From: JAVVEZ01 sp032250895
GTDB taxonomy: Bacteria > Pseudomonadota > Gammaproteobacteria > Pseudomonadales > Pseudohongiellaceae
Assembly (NCBI GenBank): GCA_032250895.1
Contig: JAVVEZ010000109.1
Span: 1 to 9,459, forward strand
Reading direction: 5' to 3'
DNA length: 9,459 nucleotides
Both the position numbers and the translations under genes were made by a program. The notes beneath the pieces were generated by a model that did not search any database, was not told the origin of the DNA, and saw only the letters and a list, made by a program, of their open reading frames with translations. Positions within the stretch are counted from its first letter, which is position 1, and each line of letters begins with the position of its first letter. Below, piece after piece: positions 5,104-9,459 of this stretch.

Positions 5104-7203
5104 GTGAATTTCAGGAATTACAAAACGCTTGCCGTACTCGTCGCCATGCTGCTGTGTGCTGCCTGTAACCGGAACAATGATACAGAAACCGGCAGTCCTC
5201 CCGTGCAGGCCGCACTGTTATCCGCCCCTGAGCCCCTGATGGCCCCTCCTACAGATACCTGGCCAAGCAATGGCGGGTCCACAACCAACCAACGCTGGTC
5301 ACCTCTGGACCAGATCAACCGGGACAATGTTGCCGGGCTGAAGGCGCAATGGCGGGTTCATCTCAACGGTTCGGGCATGGAGCCCCGGTATTCGGCCGAG
5401 GCAACCCCGCTGTACAAAGACGGTGTGCTCTATATTTCCACCGGTGAAGATGATGTTTTCGCCGTCAATGTCGATACCGGAAACGTCGAGTGGAGTTACG
5501 ACGCCAAGCTGCCTGAAGATATGGGGGCCGCCATTTGCTGTGGCTGGGATAACCGCGGTGTTGCGATGGGCGAGGGGAAAATATTTATCGGGCAGCTCGA
5601 TGCAAGGATCGTCGCGCTGGACGAAACCAGCGGTGAGGTGGTCTGGGAAACCCAGGGCGCGCGCTGGGAAGACGGTTACAGCATTACAAGCGCTCCACTT
5701 TATTACGACGGCATGGTAATCACCGGCTATTCCGGCGCGGAAAAAGGTGTGCGGGGACGGGTTGAGGCATTTGATGCCACCACGGGTGAGTCGCTGTGGA
5801 CCTTTTACACCATTCCCGCACCGGGGGAATTCGGTCATGAAACCTGGCCACAGGACAGCAATGTCTGGGAATTCGGTGGTGGAACCGTCTGGCAGACTCC
5901 TGCGCTGGACCCTGAACTGGGCCTGCTGTATTTTTCGACAGGCAACCCGGGGCCTGATTTCAACGGGGCCATCAGAGCCGGTGATAATCTCTTTACTGCC
6001 TCAGTGCTTGCCATCGATGTTCACACAGGAGAATATCGCTGGCATTTCCAGCAGGTTCACCACGACCTGTGGGACTATGATTCTCCCAATCCGGTGATCC
6101 TGTTTGATGTGGAGCTGAACGGCGAGCAACGCAAAGGCGTAGCCTCTGCCGGCAAGACCGGCTGGGTATACATCCTGGATCGGATCACTGGTGAACCGCT
6201 GATCGGCATTGAAGAAAAGCCCGTTCCGCAACTTGCAGAGCAGTTGACCGCTGCCACCCAACCCCATCCGGTGGGTGACGCATTCATGCCCCAGTTTGTT
6301 GATGTTGCCCCCGAAGGCGCAACGCTGATCAATCAAGGGCGCATATTTACACCCTTCGGCAAGGATACGCCCACCATGGTGCAACCGGGCCTGGGTGGCG
6401 GAGCCAACTGGCCGCCAAGCGCCTACGATCCTGAGCGCCAGGTGCTGTATGTGTGTTCTTCCGAATCAGCCATGACCCTGAGCGTGAAGGATATCGGGAT
6501 TCCTGAGAAGCACAGCGGAGAAAGCTGGACCGGCGGGGGAATGGGCGGCGTCTCCAAACCCGGTACAGGCATCGTTGCCGCGTTGGATATGACAAGCAAT
6601 ACCCTGATTTGGCAGTACCGCTGGCAGGAAAGTTGCTACAGCGGGTTTCTGGCTACAGCCGGCAACCTGCTGTTCGTAGGCCGCAATGACGGCCGTCTGA
6701 CCGCACTGGACTCCGATTCCGGCAGACAGCTTTGGGAGTTTCAGACCGGTGCCGGCATGAACGCCCCGGCAATCAGCTTCAGCAAGGATGGCAAGCAGTA
6801 CATAGCCGCCTATTCAGGGGGCAATATCTTTGCCGGCTCAAAGCATGGTGACAGCCTTTGGCTGTTTGCGCTGGATGGCAGGCTGGATGAAGTCACACCC
6901 GGGGACACTCCCCTGCTTGGTAACGCGACTGCTGCCGCACCGGTGGCTGTGGTTTTCGCAGAGGGGGAACCGGACTACACGGCAGGGGCAACGCTGTTCA
7001 CGCAAAGCTGCCTGCCCTGCCACGGTGAGGATGGCATGGGAGGGCACAATAGCAGCATACCCCTGAACAATCTCGCCGATATCCGCACCGCCATTACCAT
7101 TGTGACTACCGGCAGGAACAATATGCCAAGCTTCAACGGAGCCCTGAGCCCGCAACAAATCCGGGATGTCAGTGCGTATGTCGTGGATCGGCTTTTTCAA
7201 TAG
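5104..7203 (+). CDS. Quinohemoprotein (PQQ plus cytochrome c) alcohol-type dehydrogenase, exported
   Basis: This 699-residue enzyme is a PQQ-dependent dehydrogenase of the quinohemoprotein type, oxidising an alcohol or similar substrate in the periplasm. A basic-hydrophobic signal ends at LCAAC with C21, a lipoprotein-like site with an unusual Cys at -3. An eight-blade propeller covers about 50-590, with W-motif repeats such as TGESLWTFYT, TGEYRWHF and SGRQLWEF. Active-site features are vicinal C145-C146, E213 in SGAEKGVRG and N281 in STGNPGP as metal ligands, and catalytic D324 in HHDLWDYDSPN. D326, two residues on, gives a DxD pair. A C-terminal cytochrome c domain has heme site C636-LP-C639-H640 and likely Met ligand M674, so electrons leave PQQ inside the same chain. 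The start is GTG with AAAGGG six bases before it. The gene stands alone with no pqq biosynthesis or partner cytochrome beside it. Substrate unknown; the HHDLWD context also resembles glucose-dehydrogenase-type enzymes. Confidence 0.93.
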   Translation: MNFRNYKTLAVLVAMLLCAACNRNNDTETGSPPVQAALLSAPEPLMAPPTDTWPSNGGSTTNQRWSPLDQINRDNVAGLKAQWRVHLNGSGMEPRYSAEATPLYKDGVLYISTGEDDVFAVNVDTGNVEWSYDAKLPEDMGAAICCGWDNRGVAMGEGKIFIGQLDARIVALDETSGEVVWETQGARWEDGYSITSAPLYYDGMVITGYSGAEKGVRGRVEAFDATTGESLWTFYTIPAPGEFGHETWPQDSNVWEFGGGTVWQTPALDPELGLLYFSTGNPGPDFNGAIRAGDNLFTASVLAIDVHTGEYRWHFQQVHHDLWDYDSPNPVILFDVELNGEQRKGVASAGKTGWVYILDRITGEPLIGIEEKPVPQLAEQLTAATQPHPVGDAFMPQFVDVAPEGATLINQGRIFTPFGKDTPTMVQPGLGGGANWPPSAYDPERQVLYVCSSESAMTLSVKDIGIPEKHSGESWTGGGMGGVSKPGTGIVAALDMTSNTLIWQYRWQESCYSGFLATAGNLLFVGRNDGRLTALDSDSGRQLWEFQTGAGMNAPAISFSKDGKQYIAAYSGGNIFAGSKHGDSLWLFALDGRLDEVTPGDTPLLGNATAAAPVAVVFAEGEPDYTAGATLFTQSCLPCHGEDGMGGHNSSIPLNNLADIRTAITIVTTGRNNMPSFNGALSPQQIRDVSAYVVDRLFQ

Positions 7204-7225
7204 CCCTTGCAGGGGCTTCGGCTCC
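7202..7225 (+). terminator. Overlapping small hairpins at the end of the PQQ dehydrogenase gene
   Basis: Two mutually exclusive hairpins start at the stop codon: AGCCC (7202-7206) with GGGCT (7213-7217), and GGGGC (7212-7216) with GCTCC (7221-7225) closing a very stable TTCG tetraloop. Neither is followed by a T tract, so intrinsic termination is doubtful; 3'-end stabilisation is as likely. A further IR, AGCAGGG and CCCTGCT (7247-7262), has almost no loop. Confidence 0.25.
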
Positions 7226-7318
7226 AATTCGACATCCTGATGGCAGAGCAGGGCTCCCTGCTGCCTGGCCATATTCGGCTTATCTGGCGTCGGCCCTGTC
7301 ATCGCGAACAAGCCCGCC

Positions 7319-7690
7319 TCAATGCGACATGGCATAGACCGCAATATTGACGGCCAGGCGCAAGCCCAGATTCACTTTTTCCGCCGGATAGTAGGGGTGA
7401 TCCGCCCACTGCCAGGAATCGGCGACATCGTTGTTGAACGCAATCAGCACCATCAGCCTGCCGTCATCATCGAACACGCCGCGCCAGTGCGGGGTCTGGC
7501 CGTCACCCAGGTAGCCGCCGCCACCGCCCATCAGGGAGTTCATGTTGGGAATCTGAGTTTCAGCCAGTGCCGGAATGTCATAGACAGTATGGAAGACCGG
7601 ATGATCACCGTCGAGATCGACAATCGCCCGGTCCGGAAAAATCCTGTTCATGCCCGCGACAAAACCCATCCAGGAACCGGAACCAAAAAA
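7319..7690 (-). pseudogene. DUF4159 protein, 5'-truncated remnant
   Basis: The frame ends in TGA at 7319-7321 and encodes the C-terminal part of a DUF4159 domain. Visible hallmarks are GSGSWMGFVAGMNRIFPDR, then DHPVFHTVYDI, then TPHWRGVFDDDGRLMVLI and NNDVADSWQWADHP, ending in VNIAVYAMSH. Full DUF4159 proteins are about twice this length or more; the N-terminal half, with the predicted class I glutamine-amidotransferase-like fold, is absent. An ATG at 7669 gives a 116-residue frame, but the family pattern already begins upstream at FFGSGSW (to about 7690), so that ATG is internal. Upstream of 7690 the frame runs into unrelated sequence and a stop without any start. The function of the family is not established. 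The break coincides with the inverted repeat at 7694-7729 and the start of mobile-element DNA, so insertion or associated deletion probably cut the gene. Confidence 0.75.
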
Positions 7691-7693
7691 AGG

Positions 7694-7729
7694 CCGATGT
7701 CAAGCATTCCCTAACCGGAAGCACATCGG
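7694..7729. repeat. 7-bp inverted repeat at the element junction, candidate recombination or end site
   Basis: CCGATGT (7694-7700) and ACATCGG (7723-7729) are perfect inverted copies separated by 22 bases. Inside them TTCC (7707-7710) and GGAA (7717-7720) form a second nested pair. The repeat lies four bases from the point where DUF4159 similarity stops. Paired inverted arms around a central spacer are the usual form of a tyrosine-recombinase core site, but a simple hairpin is also possible. Confidence 0.35.
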
Positions 7730-7842
7730 TTGAAGTCTAAGTGTGACAAGGGTTTAGGCGCTTGCGCCAGCTCCCTGGCCAGTCCGGCTCTTGTAGGCCA
7801 GGAGCCACATAGGAGCAACGCGGTTGCGGGTCTGAGAGTACC

Positions 7843-7870
7843 CGAGCGGGCCTCTGATGAGGCTTGCTCG
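7843..7870 (+). repeat. 12-pair hairpin with four-base loop
   Basis: CGAGCGGGCCTC (7843-7854) pairs along its whole length with GAGGCTTGCTCG (7859-7870) around TGAT, if two adjacent G-T pairs are allowed. Those G-T pairs are wobble-compatible only if the + strand is transcribed; the other strand would have A-C mismatches. No T tract follows, so it is not a standard terminator. Confidence 0.45.
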
Positions 7871-7910
7871 AATGATATGACAAGGCGCCCGCAAACCATA
7901 GCCCAAAACG

Positions 7911-7941
7911 CGAAAGCGCAGGTCGATGGCCTGCGCTTTCG
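7911..7941 (-). terminator. Intrinsic terminator of the trbI-DUF2274 operon
   Basis: CGAAAGCGCAGG (7911-7922) and CCTGCGCTTTCG (7930-7941) form a perfect 12-bp stem with a seven-base loop. On the - strand the stem is followed after CG by TTTT (7908-7905). It lies 25 bases past the stop codon of the DUF2274 gene, the correct place and orientation to end transcription of the conjugation operon. Confidence 0.75.
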
Positions 7942-7966
7942 TGGTCGCCGTCGATGTGGCGCACAC

Positions 7967-8224
7967 CTATGTCGGCGGCGTGTCCCGCCGGGGTGCTGAC
8001 GGCGCTTTCGCCGCCGTCCCTTTCTTGAATCGTCGATCCCGTGCGATGAATGCTTCCAGCATGTGCGGGATCAGCGTCATCGCATCGACCGGCTCGCCGT
8101 AGGTCTGCGCGTGCAGCGCGGCGTAGCGGTCGAGGTCGGCCTTCAGGCTGGCCGGACACGCGAATGTCAGCTTGACGCTCTCGCTCTTCGGCAGCGGCCC
8201 GAGCCGCAGCTTGTTCGTGTTCAT
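7967..8224 (-). CDS. DUF2274 protein, small partner encoded after trbI
   Basis: This 85-residue protein matches the DUF2274 family, which is regularly encoded directly after trbI in the trb clusters of Tn4371-like integrative elements and related plasmids. Residues about 16-60 (VKLTFACPASLKADLDRYAA, then a second helix ending LIPHMLEAFIARD) look like a ribbon-helix-helix fold, a strand followed by two helices, so DNA binding is possible but not shown. The C-terminus is a short Lys/Ala/Pro-rich tail. No membrane segment or signal is seen. Its ATG (8224-8222) overlaps the TGA of trbI (8223-8221) as ATGA, so translation is likely coupled. It is the last gene of the operon before the terminator at 7911-7941. 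The function in transfer is unknown. Confidence 0.85.
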   Translation of the reverse strand: MNTNKLRLGPLPKSESVKLTFACPASLKADLDRYAALHAQTYGEPVDAMTLIPHMLEAFIARDRRFKKGTAAKAPSAPRRDTPPT

Positions 8225-9459
8225 TGCGATGCTCCCCTCTGGAAGAACAGCGGCTGGTACGGTCGCAGCACCAGGTCGCGGTTGACGATGATGCGCACCG
8301 GCAGGCCGGGGCGAGCCGTCAGCGTGGGCTGGATGTTCATGTTGCGGCGGGTCATCTCTTGGCCGATCTGGTTCACGCTGTCCTGCACGCTGTCACGGCC
8401 GGCGATGATGACGCGATCGCCGCCCTGGCGATTCTCCGGGGCGGCCAGCTCGGCGCCGACGCCCAGCAGCGTGGTCAGCACCGCGCCGGCGAAGATGCGG
8501 TCCCAATGCCAATCGACGCCATCCTCCAGGCCGGCATAGCCGGCCGGGTCGGTGCCCACCAGGTTGCCGAGCTGGTTTGATGAGGTGTCCGGCAGGATCA
8601 GCCGGTGCCACACCATCTGGATTCGGGTCTGCCCGTAGCTCACCTGGCTGTTGTAGCGGCCCAGGATGCGCGAGCCCTGCGGGATCAGCAGATGGCGGCC
8701 GGTGGCCGTGTCGTAGACCGGCTCCGTCACCGTGGCGATCACGTCGCCCGGCAGGTCGGACTTGATGCCCGTCACCAGCGCGGCCGGGATCACTGTGCCG
8801 GCCATCACCTGGTACGGCGAGACAGGCAGTTGCAGGTGGCCGGAATTACGGGTTTCCGTAGAACCGGCATTGCTCAGAAACGCTTCCTTCTGGTCCTGCC
8901 GGTTCTGCACGGCGGTGGGATCGGCGGGCTGCGCAGCCGTCGAAGCCGGCCCGGCGGCCAGCGGGTCGAAACCCGTCAACCCGGTCAGCGGCGGGATTCC
9001 CGCCATGCTCTGAGCGGGAGCGGCTACGGCGGCGCGCTGCCCGCCCGTGCTGAAGAACACGGACGAAGCCGCCGCTTCCTCGGCCTCCTTGAGCCGCGCC
9101 AGGCGCTCGGCCTCTGCTGGGTCATAGCCCGGTTGTGAGTAACCCTGCGCCCGCTGCTCGGCGCGCAGGATCGGCGCGCCGAGGTCGCCGGGCAACGGTT
9201 CGCCCAGCTCCGGCGGCAGCGATGGCAAGGTCGGCGGTAGTTGCGAATAGTCGGTGGGCAACTGCGCCAGCCCTTCGGAGCGCGACACCCGATCAACGTT
9301 GTACAGCTCGGCCGACTCGCCTGCGCCACGGCGTTGCGGTGCTTGCAGCGACCAGAGCGTTGCGCCCAATACTGCGGTGGCCACGCTGCCGACCAGAATC
9401 GCCAGCATGCGCCGGTTCAACCGCGTGACCGGACGCGGCTGCGCCCGCAGGGCGACTTG
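8221..9459 (-). CDS. trbI: TrbI/VirB10 conjugal transfer protein (5' end outside window)
   Basis: TrbI is the VirB10-type protein of the mating-pair-formation type IV secretion system; it spans the periplasm from the inner membrane to the outer-membrane core. A transmembrane segment (MLAILVGSVATAVLGATLWSL) is followed by a Pro-rich linker (LPPTLPSLPPELGEPLPGDL). The C-terminal VirB10 domain shows GTVIPAALVTGIKSDLPGDV, then LLIPQGSRILGRYNS and WDRIFAGAVLTTLLGVG. The frame stays open from base 9459 to the TTG at 9420 with RAQPRPVTRLNRR, which is typical TrbI N-terminal sequence, so 9420 is not the real start and the gene continues off the edge. 412 residues are inside the window. It overlaps the next gene by ATGA. 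Base composition is clearly more GC-rich than the genes to the left, which marks imported DNA. The rest of the trb cluster should lie to the right. Confidence 0.93.
   Translation of the reverse strand, partial: QVALRAQPRPVTRLNRRMLAILVGSVATAVLGATLWSLQAPQRRGAGESAELYNVDRVSRSEGLAQLPTDYSQLPPTLPSLPPELGEPLPGDLGAPILRAEQRAQGYSQPGYDPAEAERLARLKEAEEAAASSVFFSTGGQRAAVAAPAQSMAGIPPLTGLTGFDPLAAGPASTAAQPADPTAVQNRQDQKEAFLSNAGSTETRNSGHLQLPVSPYQVMAGTVIPAALVTGIKSDLPGDVIATVTEPVYDTATGRHLLIPQGSRILGRYNSQVSYGQTRIQMVWHRLILPDTSSNQLGNLVGTDPAGYAGLEDGVDWHWDRIFAGAVLTTLLGVGAELAAPENRQGGDRVIIAGRDSVQDSVNQIGQEMTRRNMNIQPTLTARPGLPVRIIVNRDLVLRPYQPLFFQRGASQ

Larger units (their letters stand above)
7691..7966. other. Non-coding, hairpin-rich junction between chromosomal DNA and the conjugative module
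   Basis: No gene is convincing in these 276 bases. On the left is the inverted repeat CCGATGT/ACATCGG (7694-7700 and 7723-7729). Then come CTCCCTGGCC (7771-7780) against GGCCAGGAG (7796-7804), GCAAC/GTTGC (7815-7827), CGGGT/ACCCG (7827-7844), a 12-pair hairpin (7843-7870) and the operon terminator (7911-7941). DUF4159 similarity ends at its left edge and the trb operon ends at its right edge, so an element end or attachment site should lie inside. I could not find the TTTTTCAT core known from Tn4371 on either strand here. Confidence 0.5.

Noticed and set aside
5299..5838. Open frame of 179 codons on the - strand
   Set aside because: It is antisense to the propeller domain of the PQQ dehydrogenase and carries no recognisable motif.
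7815..7870. Consecutive small stems suggesting a tRNA, a usual ICE target
   Set aside because: There is no anticodon arm, T-loop GTTCRA motif or acceptor stem pairing in the correct positions.
7754..7966. 70-codon frame on the - strand starting directly after the DUF2274 stop codon
   Set aside because: It reads straight through the terminator stem and the hairpin cluster; no family pattern and a GTG start without a ribosome site.
7670..7966. Tn4371-type attachment core TTTTTCAT
   Set aside because: Not found on either strand in the junction; an A-run at 7685-7691 is not followed by the matching bases.

Overview
The window is a mosaic from a proteobacterium, probably a gamma- or betaproteobacterium. 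The evidence is a Rieske oxygenase and a PQQ/cytochrome c dehydrogenase of proteobacterial type, plus a trb conjugation module of the Tn4371-like ICE/plasmid kind. No rRNA, tRNA or CRISPR array is visible, and the species cannot be named from the sequence.

Layout. Bases 2-91 hold the 3' tail of an unidentified + strand gene. It converges on a complete Rieske [2Fe-2S] ring-hydroxylating oxygenase (213-1553, -) of the phthalate 4,5-dioxygenase type. A gene-free stretch (1554-2025) carries a perfect 16-bp palindrome, an AT-rich patch and a hairpin just past the end of the next gene. A Fic-domain AMP-transferase with a C-terminal winged helix follows (2026-3192, -). Diverging from it is a 57-residue ORF (3403-3576, +) that looks like an in-frame internal deletion of a membrane-anchored Mrr-type restriction endonuclease. 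Next is an intact HNH nuclease with an EVE/PUA-like N-terminal domain (3703-4698, +), a candidate modification-dependent restriction enzyme. Together 2026-4698 form a small defence-type island between metabolic genes.

Downstream is the last ~50 codons of an alpha/beta-hydrolase-like gene (4792-4941). A complete quinohemoprotein dehydrogenase follows (5104-7203, +): a PQQ propeller with vicinal cysteines and a DxD active site, then a C-terminal cytochrome c. After it, on the - strand, lies the 3' part of a DUF4159 gene (7319-7690) whose 5' part is gone.

The homology of that fragment stops near 7690, immediately beside a 7-bp inverted repeat (7694-7729). A hairpin-rich, apparently non-coding stretch follows, then a strong intrinsic terminator (7911-7941), then a visibly more GC-rich conjugation operon on the - strand: DUF2274 protein (7967-8224) and TrbI/VirB10 (8221 to beyond the right edge). 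The simplest reading is that 7690-7966 contains one end of an integrative conjugative element or related insertion that runs off to the right.

The metabolic genes (Rieske oxygenase, hydrolase remnant, PQQ dehydrogenase) could belong to catabolism of aromatic or ester compounds, but no reductase, cytochrome partner or PQQ biosynthesis gene is present here, so a shared pathway is only a guess. The two degraded genes and the truncated restriction gene show repeated insertion and deletion at this locus.
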